Source: Coprinus comatus
Taxonomy: Eukaryota; Basidiomycota; Agaricomycetes; Agaricales; Agaricaceae
DNA: 64,000 nucleotides
Direction: 5' to 3'
NCBI GenBank assembly: GCA_034638255.1
Contig: JAWPGT010000095.1
Location: 1 to 64,000 of the forward strand
Shown piece by piece: positions 22,338 to 39,121 of this stretch. The notes beneath the pieces were generated by a model that saw only the letters and a program-made list of their open reading frames with translations, ran no database searches and was not told the DNA's origin. Position numbers and translations under genes: made by a program. Each line of letters opens with the position of its first letter. Positions within the stretch are counted from its first letter, which is position 1.

Positions 22338-24242
22338 ATGCGACTGACAACGCCCATTTTTCTTGTCTACCTCGGAATAGGCCAATCCTTCGTAGAGTCT
22401 GTGTTGGCCGAACCTATTGGCATAGTCGACAGGCTTGTTTCTCGGCGCCACCAGCGTCACCTTGAAGCTCGTGATAAGGGTTACTCGAATGGAGGAAATG
22501 AACGTAATAATGGGAGAGGGAAGGATGGGCACTTGAGAAATCATCGCAATTTCGAAATTTCCTTTTATCATATAAACGATGTTCACGCGTAAGTTGCTAT
22601 TTTTTTGCGAATGTTCCAATACCCCCAATACTTACTGGTTAATAGTCATCTTGACGAATATAGATCCAGTGGAGCCTCTTGCCCGGACCCGGCTCGTGGT
22701 ATGTTGTATTTTTTCCCTCCGATTAGGTTTTCTGAGGGAGAAATTATAGGATGTGTCGGTGGATACTCGAGAGTGAAAACAGTCATGGATGAAATGCGCC
22801 CTCATAAGAAAAATTCTCTTTTTCTAAACGCAGGAGACGAGTTCCAGGTATACGTTCAATATTATCTCTTATCAATCAACAAGTTCTCATACAGATAAAA
22901 TTGTAATTCGTCAAAGGGTACTCTTTATTATTCCATCTTCAAAGGCGAGAAAATTGCAGATACTCTCAATCAACTCGGTTTCGACGCAATGACTCTCGGA
23001 AACCACGAATTCGACGACGGAGATGATTTAATCAGTGAATTTATCTCCAATCTCACATTCCCTGTCATTTCAAGTAACATCCATACGTCCCATCCCAAGC
23101 TCGCAAAAGGTCTTATTCCATACAAGATCTTCCACAAACACCAACTCGCTGTATTGGCTGTGACCACCGAAACCACTACATCGATTTCTAGTCCCAGCAA
23201 CCTCACGAAATTCGAGGATCCAGTTCAATCTGCACAACGTACAGTGAAGCTCATCAATAAATTACATCCTAACATCAAACGTATCGTTGCTTTGACCCAT
23301 ATCGGTTATGAGCAAGACATAGTCTTGGCTAAGAACACGACTGGCATCTCCTTGATCATCGGCGGCCACTCTCATACCCTCTTGGGAAGTGATACCGGTG
23401 CAGTCGGTGCATATCCTACCATTGCGGAAAACAAGAATGGGGACGAAGTTTTCATTGTTACTGCGCATCGATGGGGTGAACGACTTGGTTATATCGACGT
23501 CGAATATGATCGTCATGGCAAAATCGTATCATATGAAGGAGCTCCTTTCCATCTCACAAATGCTACCAAGGAGGACGCTGGTCTTAAAGCACAAGTTACC
23601 GAATGGGCTCAATCTTTCGAAGAATTTAATCGTCAAGTTATCGGCTTCACTTCCTCTCCACTCGTTCAGAGTACATGTCAAAATGGAGAATGTACTTTGG
23701 GTGATGTTACTGCGGATGCTATTCATGCCGCGCTCCCTGATACAGTTGGCGGACTTACGAACTCGGGTGGAATTCGAACGGAAATTGATGCCGGGAATAT
23801 CACAGCACGTCAAGTTTTGGAATGTTTCCCATTCGGAAATACTCTTACCCGACTCGATTTCACTGGTTCGCAATTATGGGATGTTTTCGAGGGCATCGTA
23901 TCTCAAGTTAGCGTTAGCAACGGTTTAAGAGTAACGAGTTTTGTCCAAGTATCCAGCAGCATTCGATTCACATACAATCCTCAAAATCCCATTGGTAGCA
24001 GGTTGATCACTCTCACAATCGGAGGACAGGCTGTATCCCTTTCTCAGACATATACTATTGCGACAATTGACTTCCTTGCACAAGGTGGTGATAATTTCTG
24101 GCCGGCTCGTAGTGGATTTATTACGTTGGACACCATCGACGAAGCCTGGACTTCGTATATCCAAGCGCATAGTCCATTGGATATTCAACTTGATGGACGT
24201 ATTGCTACGACAGAGGAAACAGTTCCACAGAAACTTATCTGA
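22338..24242 (+). CDS. Secreted 5'-nucleotidase (UshA/CD73 type)
   Basis: Four exons (22338-22588, 22646-22698, 22750-22847, 22917-24242) encode 575 residues. A signal peptide (about residues 1-24) precedes a KR-type region (LVSRRHQ). The calcineurin-like metallophosphatase domain then shows NDVHAH, GDEFQG, GNHEFDDG (about 22998), THIGYEQD and GGHSHTLLG (about 23361). The C-terminal 5'-nucleotidase domain has GDVTADAIHAALPD, NSGGIRTE, CFPFGNTL and DFLAQGGDNFW. The family removes phosphate from extracellular nucleotides to give nucleosides and phosphate; its metal ligands are the D, H and N residues of these motifs, all present. No C-terminal GPI tail is seen, so it is probably secreted to wall or medium. 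It is a tandem duplicate of the frameshifted gene 3 kb upstream and may be the only functional copy. Confidence 0.9.
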
Positions 24243-24397
24243 TAATACTCACTTTGTTCTACGGATAGTATTACTCCTACTATTTATGTAATTGGATGAA
24301 TTATTCTGATTTGTTGATATATACTTATACTCGCAATTGAACATTTTCTCTGAAGGTGAAGTTATATACTACCCCCCATAAAGACTTGTACAAAGTA

Positions 24398-26187
24398 TTA
24401 CTCTTTCGTATACATGGGATAGAATTCAATGCGTTCGATAGAGTCTTCAAAATGCCCTGTAGTCTGTTCCTCATTATAAGGAATCTTTCAAGAGAATAGT
24501 AACACAGATACACTACTCACCTTCAATCCCAAAAGACAATCTTCGCCAATCATGAACGACGAGCATTCGGTAAGTAAAGGAACCTTATGGACTTTAACGA
24601 ATTGATCATCCTGTACTATCTCCGAAAATTCAGGAATAGATACTCCAAGGTCTTGTGGAATATTGTGTGTATTAAAGTCGATGATTGAAATGGTTTTCCG
24701 TCCAGATTCTTCTAGTGCATAGCCCATGATAACTCGCCTACCATGAATATATCTGAACAAAGGAGGGTTAGCGACAGAGCTAGACTAGATATGTGAATAT
24801 TGATACACACCTTAACCAATTATTGGATATCTCATGTCGTGTAATAAGCGTCTTCCCCGAACTCCAGACACTCCAAGGCACATCTAAAGATCTATCAGGA
24901 CCTCTATTACCCTCAGACGTAATATATGGTGTAAAAGCGGAATGACGAATAAATATTGTAGCTGGTTGAGTTGTATTGAAAAAGTAAATGGTTACGACAT
25001 AAACTCGGGATTCTTCGGTGTTCGTGAAAAGGGAACCGGTGCATGGATATGCAGTGAATGGACCGGTGTGGGTGCGAATGGTTGTGATACCTGAAGGAAG
25101 AGTGGGAAGCGATAACGCAGCAACGAGACAAGGTGGTCGAGCAGGTTTTTCCGGGTATGAGATTGTGTATATGTAGATAGTACCTTGCTTGATTAAACTG
25201 AATATAGCATATGCACGAGGACTCAGAAATTCAAAGGATTTCGCAAGTGGTGGAAGAGGGCGATAATGATTGTTATCCATAGATTTCTACAATGAAAAGC
25301 TTCAGAGATGTGACAAAGAAGAAAAAGAAAAGAAAAGGATCTCACATAGACCTCGATACCTTCCCGCCAGTCCCAAATTATCAACTGCGGCGATCCAGGT
25401 TCCGTGGAATAGTGAAAAAACAACGAAAGCATATCTTCAGAAAATTGTATGGTGGGGTTTATGATTACATTTCCAATTGGGTGATGTGGTACGGTGGCAG
25501 TGAGAGTACTCGACTTTGCTTTTGGATGAGGTAACCTGGCGCACAATGTTCGTAGATGTATCTTGACACGCTGGTCCTGGGTAGTCGGAACAAACAGAGA
25601 CCTATTTCACCAAGTAAGAGCTACGACATATTTCAATAAATAGAAAGACTTGCAAGTCGTGTGCTTGTATTAATGCAATTAAATCCTGAGAAGGATCAAT
25701 GGCAAAATCTTTAATGGGGAAGCCGATTTCTTGTGGTGAGGTAGTGACTTGTTCCTGTGTTGCCTCGGATACCATGGTAGGTAGCCGTTGGACCGTCAGA
25801 CTGTGTCCATCTGTCTTTGCGAAGACACCTCCAACGAATTCATATGCGATACAGTCTCCACGAAAGTCGTAAGTACTGTAAGGTCGTTTCGGCTCTGATG
25901 GATCCCAGGATTTGATGGAGTCTTTGAGGATTTTCAGTCGTTCGCCATATGGAATTGAAAGCACACTATTCTCAGCAAGACCTTGTTTGTCGAGCCTATA
26001 CGCATATTGAAACTCTAGGTTCTGGGTGAGAAAGGCGTGGATTGATTTGGAGAGCTAAGATAGGGTTAGGGTTAGCAGATGAAGTGGGGTTAGATGAACA
26101 TACTGTGATACAAGTGTAGAGAGACTGAATGTCGCAGTGCCTGAATACTTCGAAGAGCAGGTCTATTGGCAGGTCCAACAGTTCCAT
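24398..26187 (-). CDS. F-box protein
   Basis: The first exon (from ATG 26187) encodes MELLDLPIDLLFEVFRHC, the start of an F-box (LPxDLLxEVF, then Leu/Cys-rich positions), the segment that binds Skp1 in SCF ubiquitin ligases. After an intron (GTATGT donor, TTAG acceptor) the second large exon runs LSKSIHAFLTQNLEFQYAYR onward to about 25650. Later exons contain RVKIHLRTLCARLP, FHYSTEPGSPQLIIWDWR and FEFLSPRAYAIF, ending in a last exon with EFYPMYTKE and stop TAA at 24398-24400. The repeated strand-rich segments with IWDW and FAIDPSQDLIAL suggest a beta-propeller substrate domain, as in many basidiomycete F-box proteins. Target unknown. It is convergent with the nucleotidase, with 155 bp between stops. 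I see no disruption but did not prove every splice. Confidence 0.7.
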
Positions 26188-26298
26188 GTTGCCAGTAGTA
26201 AACCGATCAACCCCTGATTTCTCTTCCTTATGTCATTTCCCACGGCTTGCCCTACATGACATCATATGTACCACTGGAAAAGTAGTCTCGAGGCCGAG

Positions 26299-27128
26299 TT
26301 AAGTCTGGGATATCGACGTTATCCAACCAATACAGAATTCTGACATACGCCGCATGTTTCCTGTAATGAACCCTGCGAAAAATGCCCAAAACTTGGGAGT
26401 AGCAAATTCAGGCTTTAGCAATTAATATCCTCCCATCTGGCCATATGGGCATACTCGAACCACGGAGGGAATACACTTACCCACACCCAGTCAATAAGCA
26501 AGACCTTCCCGTTACATAATGATGTTCCTCATATACCAAGTCCATGTGGCAGGGGACAAGCGAATATGATCCATCGAATTTTGGATGTACTTTTGGGTTT
26601 ACTTTCCCAGTTGCCTCGTGGTATCTGACAAGGGCGCGATATCGTCTCAAGTCGAACCAGGAAGCAAACTGGCTATAGGAATCAAATGGACCAGTTCCGT
26701 ACTCAGAGAGGTATGGCCCAGTGCACATATGACCATTCCCAGCGCTATCAAAAGGTCCTGGCAGATCCTTGTTGGGAAGGGGTACTTTGTGTAACTGTCG
26801 AACATAACCTCGTATGTTCCACATTACACAAATCCTCTTCCACCATGACATTTTTGGCCACACATCCCACAAAGTTCCCCCGTCAATGTAGTCCACGACT
26901 GTCCATCACAATCAGATCTCTGACAGGGAATTTTTTATCTTTGAGAACCCGTCGAATCTTGGGGATAGGGATGGATGTGTGTAGAGACGCAAATTCCATC
27001 ACATAGGATTCTGCGGGGTTGTAGGAACACTTCATGATTGAGTTAGGCATAATTCTCCAGCCACATATACAGAATCCACCAAGGCTGTCTGGTTGTTTGA
27101 CGACCATACTGTCATCCGCAGCTTTCAA
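26299..27128 (-). pseudogene. Broken aminoglycoside-phosphotransferase-like kinase
   Basis: Fragments in changing frames match the fungal APH/choline-kinase-like family. They are SLHTSIPIPKIRRVL (N-lobe), then DYIDGGTLWDVWPKMSWW, GYVRQLHKVPLP, GPYLSEYGTGPF, the catalytic CHMDL (HxD) and GKVLLIDWVW (metal-binding D). A later segment reads FPPWFEYA and FWAFFAGFITG. At least three lesions are visible: a 10-bp insertion at 26891-26900, which splits the MDYIDG segment and looks like a local duplication of GTCCA sequence; and two single-base shifts between HMDL and NGKVLL (about 26515-26540). A stop at 26415 is followed by homology in another frame down to about 26299. No ATG is in place at the N-terminus. 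I regard it as dead. Confidence 0.75.
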
Positions 27129-30100
27129 TTAGGCTATACACCTCCTTGTCTATGAGCGCATTAATATTCAATAGAGGAGATCCTGGGGTGAAGGGGCCCT
27201 ACGGACTCGACAGCATGGTAAGTATTTTGGCTTTGGAATTTCAGGAAAATTACAGACGAAGTACTGTAAAATATTACCACAACACAGACCAGTCCACATT
27301 ACGATGATTAATTGTTGAGCCAAGGGTTTACAGAAACCTCATCAGCTTCGTCAACTTCAATCATCAGGAATCATCAGATTCACTTGTTCGATTTATTTTG
27401 ACTGGATATACAAGTACTTGTACAACTACCACTATAATTTCCTACTACTCCTCTCTAACCTCTTTGACATCCAGAATCCCGATCCTTTAGAAATCATCCT
27501 TCTAAGTTCTGGTGCTAGAGACTCAGAGAAGGTATGTAAATACAAGTTGATGATATAGACATTATTCCGAATTCGCAGTCGAGAATGGATAATTGTGGAA
27601 CGAAGCCACAAGCCATCTTGTTAATTTACCAGCACTAGAATATTTGACCTGCATTCCATGTCTAACCCTATTGACATAGCTTGCCGTATGTCCTGTCCAT
27701 TCAATTGCAAAAAAAAATATCCAGTGGACCACATGAGTCTGACGAGGTGTATCTTCGTATATATATTGTCATGCCTCTCGACTCTTGAGGCCTGTAGAAT
27801 TACGCCGTATACTCAGGGCATTTTACACATCTATAAAATATTTCCTTTAAACGCAAACTGGTCATCTAAGTAACCCCGTTTCATGGTTGTCAGCCGACCG
27901 GATAGTAGCAGATGGTTTTATGAAATGTACGCTTCAAGTCATGACTCACAAACTCTTCCAATGTCATTTTTATATCATTACGAGGCTCAAGGGGGCTTCT
28001 GGCACGGGAAGGCATTGTTGTAGTATCAACTCAATGATAGGGAGGGAAGGAGGTTGGTTGAAGATCTTAAAACCTCTGAGTCGACCATATGTCTCACTAC
28101 GTCATTTCTATTTTTATGTTTCGCGACTCGACTTTCTCACAAGATCGTTTATTTCTTTGCCGCTCCTTTGTTCATGTTCTCGTTCCATTATTATTACTTT
28201 CTGTTTACCCCTTCTTAACCACATATAGTATATTTTGTAATAATCTTTAATGAAATATTCATAGCAGAATCTATCTTATTCCTACAACAAGAATTTGAAG
28301 GGTAGGTTTACATACACTTTTGTGGCTTACTTCTTACCAATTACTTGAGAAATATCCCACTTAGGACAATATCTTCCTGCGCTGACTTCGCCTCCCACTC
28401 TCACTTTATTTCGTCAAACCCGAGGGCCACACAAGAAACAACTCTGTTAAGCAAAGTCTCAACTCACTCGAAACACTCAGCGTTGTGTCGGTTTGAAATC
28501 ATAAGTGACCAGGGTGTGTGTTATAGATAGAACTTTCCACTTTCAAGAATTCTCTTCCTAATTCCAGAACTTCATGAATCGTACTCACAGTAGTATTTAT
28601 TCCGGGGTGTGACTAGTCGTTGGGAATCCGGAAATCAGTAATCTCAACTCACTTGATCCTCTGACACGCTATTCAATGGGAATAACGGGCTGTTAGTTAT
28701 AGAAGGAAAGACCCCGGAGCACGCTGCACAGGTAATTATATGCCGAGTAAATACCACCCTCACTGCCACAATTGCCTCTCTAGCTAAGTATACATACGCC
28801 ACACAAACTCCGAAGAGAGTCCAGACCCCATCCATCCTTCCCGAGTCCGAGTCCGAGTCCGTGTCTCATGATTTTTATACAACCGGCGTATAATCGCCGT
28901 ACAATCCCGTACACCCACAACCTACACTTGTTAGACGTTATGTGTACTGGTAACTGGTACTTGGTGCACTTATACTGGTATAGGTATATGTGAGGTATAA
29001 GAGAATTTCTCTTTTTATGATTCATGATGTAATTCCCGAGAAGAGCGAGAATCGCAGTGAGGGGTTGAGAGACTTCCGGGGAGACCGGCAAATGAGCTAA
29101 TTCAACACTGTAACATCTTCACACAGTTACAATTAAAGGTCGTACGTGGTCCCCAATTCATTTTTACGTATCTTATCCTCTCATGATCACCTCCCACTTG
29201 ACCACATGCTTCATAAATAACTGATCCATTGAGAAGTTATTGATATCAAGAGCAGGAAAGAAAAACAAAGCCTAATAGGATAAAGGAACATCCTTATTAC
29301 TACAATGGCATCACACAATGTTATTTCTTGGAGTTTTTTTTTTTCATACGCAAATAATTAAATGAAAAAGGTACAAACCACTTCCAACGCCTAAAATATA
29401 ACCGACAAGAATCCATCCCTTGGTGTTTATATTAAGGCAAACAGGTTGTCGGTGCCTGTCTTTAAAATAGATTGTTCAATTCACCCGGCCGCTTTGTATG
29501 ACATGGGATGTACAAACAGAGATTCCAGAAGACACCTACCTCTCTTCTCTTCCCTTGAAAAATTTCCCTTCAGTAATAGTAGGTAATAGTGGGTAATAAG
29601 AAGGTAATACCCGTTTAACCGAACCCTTCATAAACATCTTTATATCAGCGCATTTACTACAATCAATCCATTCATTGGTAAGTGCGATTTGGTGACGCGT
29701 ATATTCTAGAAGAGCCTGAGAGGGGGAAATAAGTAGGAGGATCATTCGGGATCACAATCGAGAGCGGCTGAGCGGCTGAGCCTGTCGCTGTCGCGGGCGC
29801 CGCGAATCCGCATTCCCATCAAAAAAATGGGATTTGAATTGAAAGAAAATTGACAATTGACATGTATTGATATGAATGTGGACACGTTCGAGACATCCAT
29901 TTGTTTGACAAGTGTTTTCTTTTGACAACATCAACGTCGGAGTTGGTGCTATTGCTATTCCGAACAATTGTCAATACAACACATGATGTAGGGATTGGAT
30001 GGTGATTGGGAAGCCTCTATGACTATCAAATGATCGAATGGTCGGATCCTTTAAAGAACATTTACTGGTTATGGTTAGTAGTAGACCTATGGTCCAGAAC

Positions 30101-31642
30101 ATCAACGCAGTGGAAAATTCATGAGACGTGCTGTGCAAGTGACAGAGTGATATTGATACATGGCAATATCTCTCAGCTCTAACCTTGGCAGTTGAGGTCA
30201 ACTTCTCCGAGATAGAAGTCTGGAATGGAAGAGAAAAAAAAACAATCATCATTTGTACGCAAGTAATTACATAAATCATGATCATGATCGACGTCCCGAA
30301 TGGACTGTACTAGGACAACTGGCACAATCATAAAAAAACAAAACAAAGAAGGAACAATGTTCACATCAAAAACAAACAACTAGGACCCCATAAACTAGTC
30401 TCTGCGAGTGATTCGGCTTCGGCATTGATTCATTCTTTTTTAGATTTTGTTTGAAAAACAAACTTTCCTTCTCTTGTTCTTGTATTTTGAATGTTCCAGG
30501 GAAAAAAAAAATCTCATCCGTGTTATTTCCCTTTCCCAGTTCCAAAAAAAAAATTAGAAGAGAGTCTGATTCTATTCTTTTACTGCGTGAGTTTGAAAAG
30601 ACGGAAATGTGATAAAAGGCGGAACACTCCATCGTCTCTCATGCATGGTTTGTAAAGATTCTATAGTAATAATAGTCTATCGATGATGATGAAATGTCAA
30701 AGCTGGAAATTTCCGTCTTTCAACTTCGACGCAGTAAATACCAATGATATGGTTATATATATATATATATAATACTGCGTATGGAGAAATGGGGTCGTGA
30801 CACAATTTAAAGGATTCTCCAAAGTCCAAGTTATGAAATACTTTCAGTAGTCTTTTTTTTGTTGATTTGACCCAATCAGTAGCTAGTCATACCCCGGTTA
30901 ACCCACCATATACTAAATTATGCCATACCGTACTAACTACCAGGAGGAGGCACCGACGAGTAATTGTAGGTATAATACTAAAATTTTCAAAAACTAGCTT
31001 CACGTTTCACCAAAAGTACGATTCTACTATTTGTCATCGCAACATAAACGCCAAGTTGAGACCCAAGCTCAATTCATTTGCGTTCAATGACAGTTGGCGT
31101 TGGCGTTGGCATTGGTGTTAACTTGGTGGACCGTGGTGTTGGTGTTAGTGTATCCAATTAAGTTACCATCAACCTCGGAGGCGACCGTACAGGTCTTCAT
31201 CCGTTGTACCTTACTTCCATCCCGTCCCGATTTTTCGTTCCTTAACCACGGTCCACGAGTTATTCAGAGTTGTATCGTGCCTGAAACAATTATATATAAA
31301 CTCGATTCCTAAAATCCTAAATGATTCTGTTAGTTACCCAGTTATACGTGAGATATATAGCTCCACGTTTTTTTAAACAAGTACATACACTCCTTAGTTA
31401 TAACCCATGTTCAATCAGTTGCACGATATATTCAGAATTCGTAGATTGTTATCGGTAGGTAGTTACCATCACGTTTCAGCAAACGTCGGCCGTCGGTACC
31501 TGTACCTGTCTGTACCTGAAACAAATATAACACTTCTAAATGTTAATTCAAAATAGTATTATACAAACTAGATTGTATTCAGAACAAGGGATATATTAAA
31601 AACAAAGAAAATAGGATATATGGGTAAGTAAGAGAAAAAAAG
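27129..31642. other. 4.5-kb gene-poor region
   Basis: No frame above about 110 codons and none with recognisable motifs on either strand. It contains a GAGTCC hexamer run (about 28845-28863), a TA microsatellite (about 30753-30771) and several A runs. Some of it may be the 3' UTR of the zinc finger gene. I see no RNA gene. Confidence 0.45.
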
Positions 31643-35501
<3,859 letters not shown>

Positions 35502-38500
35502 ATTTCTTTTTTTGTTTTATGTGTATAGTTACGGTTTTATATTGTGTTTAGCTTGATGCGTACATTACCTCCCTTTTTGTTTGTTTTTTTTTTGGCTTGG
35601 TGTGTCATGACTCGTTACAATTTTACATTCACGTTTACCTTTTTTTTTTTTTGGTTCTGGTTTTGGTTTACGATCTTACGATAAGATACATAGGTCTTAT
35701 GGTTTACCTACATACTTTTTTTTTTTCACATTTTACAGCTTTACGTGTTCAACCAAGTTCCAACCACCATTACCGTTACCATTTACCATTTACAATCCCC
35801 CCCCTTTTCTCTTTCTTTACGTTTTCATTTTTACGGCTTTACGGCTTTGTGCCTCTCATGTATATGTGTATGTGTATATACAGATTTTTAGAGAGCGGTT
35901 TCTTACGAAAGGCATGAAATGTGATCATATAGTAAATACGAATTTACTCCGAACGAAACGGAATTATTCATAACCGATGCAGTGGCATAACTTGACGATT
36001 ATATGTGTTTTTATTTAAATGTGAATGTAAAGGAAAAGTTGCGATGTAAATAGTTAGTAGCACTTACGCCTGTTAGACCCATGAAATGACCATACGCTCT
36101 CAAGCGCTCAATTATTGGTATATAAGGATAACAATGTATAGTAAGGTATAAATCTCACAATGATCCACCGCCACGATCGGAGAAATGGAGAATTAAAGCA
36201 TCCATCACGAGGGTTTCTACCCCTTGAAAAAAGAAAACCCCTCTCTGTCGAACCTAATTTGGATTGTGTTGTCGGAATTCGGATGTGTATTGTGGAGTCT
36301 TGTGAGTCCTGGTGACCCACCAAAAAAAGAAATGATGTAAACCAAATGTAAAGACATGGGTGTACCCCCGCCTATTCCTATATGAATTATTGTATTATTT
36401 TGTCGTCTCCTTCCTCTTGTTGTGAGTTGAACGTCAATGTTTCAACATTTCTTTTTAAATCACTTGGTACATAGATCATGCATCATCATTGTGATTCATC
36501 TCCGTTCTGTATCTCCATCAAAAAAAAAAAACGAATGATATCATTGATTGCGTTTTTGTGATTTTTTTTTTTTGTGATTTCGGAACCCTGGGTATATGGA
36601 ATCACCGGGTCCGAGTGCTTTTCATACACTGCATATCGATGTATTTTTGTTTTGAAAATCAAATACTTAGCCTACTCTAAGGATTGATCAGGAGAATGTT
36701 TGATATTTCCAAAGTTTGGATGGGCCTAGATCCAAGACTACCGATAGACCTAGATAGACCAGGTCTGAGGTTCGAAGGCAAGTTGGAGAACGTGTTCAGA
36801 CTCTCGGATGTTTATATTCAATAATATAACCCCGGACTATAGCAGAGTGGCAATCGTGGACTTGATATATTTTCGGATAAACGACCGTCAAGGTTCCGAA
36901 GCCCTTCGTGAATTTCGGAGGTAATGGATACGTATAGTGATAAAGGATAAGGCTGAGAGCCATCGTGATCCATCGTGATCCATCCAATGGTCTATCATCG
37001 AACAATGAATGAACATTGGATAGTCTTGGATAAACTGGAGTCCGGACTCGGGTAACTTTTTCGGATTTCTGGTCCGGAAGGCTTTGTTTTTCTTCTTCAA
37101 CGTAATGGTTAACCTACTTACTACACGGTTTTCCTCTGTAATCATCAACGTGCAGTGCATGTTATATTACATCTAACTACTGCCTTCACTCGGAACCAAT
37201 TAACCTCAACTAAAACTAGCTCGATATACCTTGATAGGTTAATTTATAAATTGGCTATTGTCTGATACTGTATCCACCACACACATTATATACAAGAAAC
37301 TAATCTAAATTCGTCCCTTGAATTGGAGGCGTTCAGGGATCAGTCTCATGTTCAAAAAGTTCAGGGGATTCACTATCAATTGACAGCAACTGACAGACCT
37401 TCACTTGGGTTTTCGCAGGGTTTTCGAACGCTTTTTTTTTTCAAGGGTAAGCTAGGGTAGGACTTCAGGACTTCAGGTAGTCAGGGTTGATAATCTTACG
37501 TTTTGTTGAAGGTGTAAACTCTCAGGTCCGTTGAAGGGGTCAGCCAAGCCCGAGGAGTATGGAGAATGAGATGCAGACGCGTCAGAAACATTACATAGTT
37601 TGTATGTGGCTCCTCCCATGCCTGTCAGCGGATGGATACTCAGGGAAATCGATCTAATTAAACTATTCAGATTTCCGAAGAAGTCTACGCCGTATATTTT
37701 AAGTATTCAAGATATTCGGGAAGGTTGAAAGAAGGAAATAAAGTGGCTGGGAATTTTTTTTTGATACATAATTATGTTCTGTCATATATGTAAACCCGAA
37801 ATGAAAGTCCCGGAATGGAACAAGAACAACGAGAACAAGAAGTCGGAATCTGATTCGAAGTACTTTATTTTCATTTTTCATTTTCTCAAGAGTCGTCAAG
37901 GGATGATTTTTTCGCACGATGCACTAATGACTTCCCGGGGTCCTACATATCATATCCTTCTCGCTTCCCCTTTTGTGTGTTATATTGTTTGATGTGATGG
38001 AGATGTTGGATGTAGATCATGGACCTTGCAAGTTATTTATGTACTGGAGCGGACGGACTGAATTTTTATTGACCAATTTTCTCTTTGATTCTCAGCTATG
38101 ATATATTTTTTGTGCATTTTTCTTGTTGAAGCGTTTGGGTTGTACGTACTCCAATTGATCGCCAAGATTTTTTTATTGCCAAGATTGATATATTTCGTCG
38201 TAAGACTGAATGAATGTGAACGCCATGAAATGCGGGGAATCCCATTCAATACATTTTAAGAGAATAGGTAAAATTCAAACTCGTACTAGACCTTGAACTA
38301 GACTTACCTCTCAGAAGTCCAAAGCCCAAATAGCTCTCATGCATAACATACTGTGATCTATAAGAAAATGCCGAGCAACAGGTGGTCTATGCACTGGATG
38401 GCACGAATTCCTTACTTGTGATGTTGATGCCAAGTTGTTCGGGATAACTTGCACTCCGATGTCAGAATAAAAATAAATAAAAAGTCAGTGTGCACGCCTG

Positions 38501-38969
38501 CCCGAGATGTCCATGTTTGGCATTTCAATAGAGAGAGGCTGTGTCAAATATTCAATTCGTTGTTGACCTGTAGTCCAGACTTAAGCTCGGCTTAAGTTCG
38601 AGAAGGTGGTTTCTCTCTTGGTCAGACTTGCGTCAAAAGAAAGTTCAAATACATAAGTAGGTAAGATACGATACGGACTGATGTAAAATGTCGTACTACC
38701 CATGATCATGCTAGTATCAAGTCATTTACAAATGATAGAAGTATCGGGTAAACGGGAACTGAAGCGCTGAAGCGGGTTTTAGAGGATCAGCCCCCGGGAT
38801 TACAGGCTGATTACAAGTTAAAACTGAGAAAGCATGATGCGTGCCTTGTTCTTCTTGGAGACTCACCCGCATGTTCTATTTTAAAACACAGGCACCGATA
38901 ACTTTATTCAACATTCAAGATATAAATAACGAAGGTCTGTATGTGTACATAATAACTACACCGTCCATA
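35502..38969. other. 3.5-kb gene-poor region
   Basis: Homopolymer-rich sequence (runs of T and A, poly-C at 35793). Frames are short and lack motifs. The first few hundred bases probably hold the SRPK 3' UTR. Nothing else supportable. Confidence 0.45.
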
Positions 38970-39121
38970 CACTGTGCCAGTGACTTGGTAATCTACACAG
39001 ATTATCAAGTACTAGCGAGTATTTATCCAAGCTTTACTTTACTCGTGAGCGTGGGTCTCAGAGTAAAGTTTAGGTATGTCCTCAATAATCCAGTTGGATT
39101 ATCGAGTCACCCACACAGTGC
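38970..39121 (+). mobile_element. MITE, 152 bp, copy 1
   Basis: A non-coding element with imperfect inverted ends: CACTGTGCCAGTGACTTGG at the left, and the reverse complement of CACTGTGTGGGTGACTCG at the right. It is flanked by CATA on both sides, a 4-bp target duplication. A second copy lies inverted at 57335-57485, similar throughout its length. Too short to encode a transposase, so it would be mobilised by an enzyme encoded elsewhere. Confidence 0.7.
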
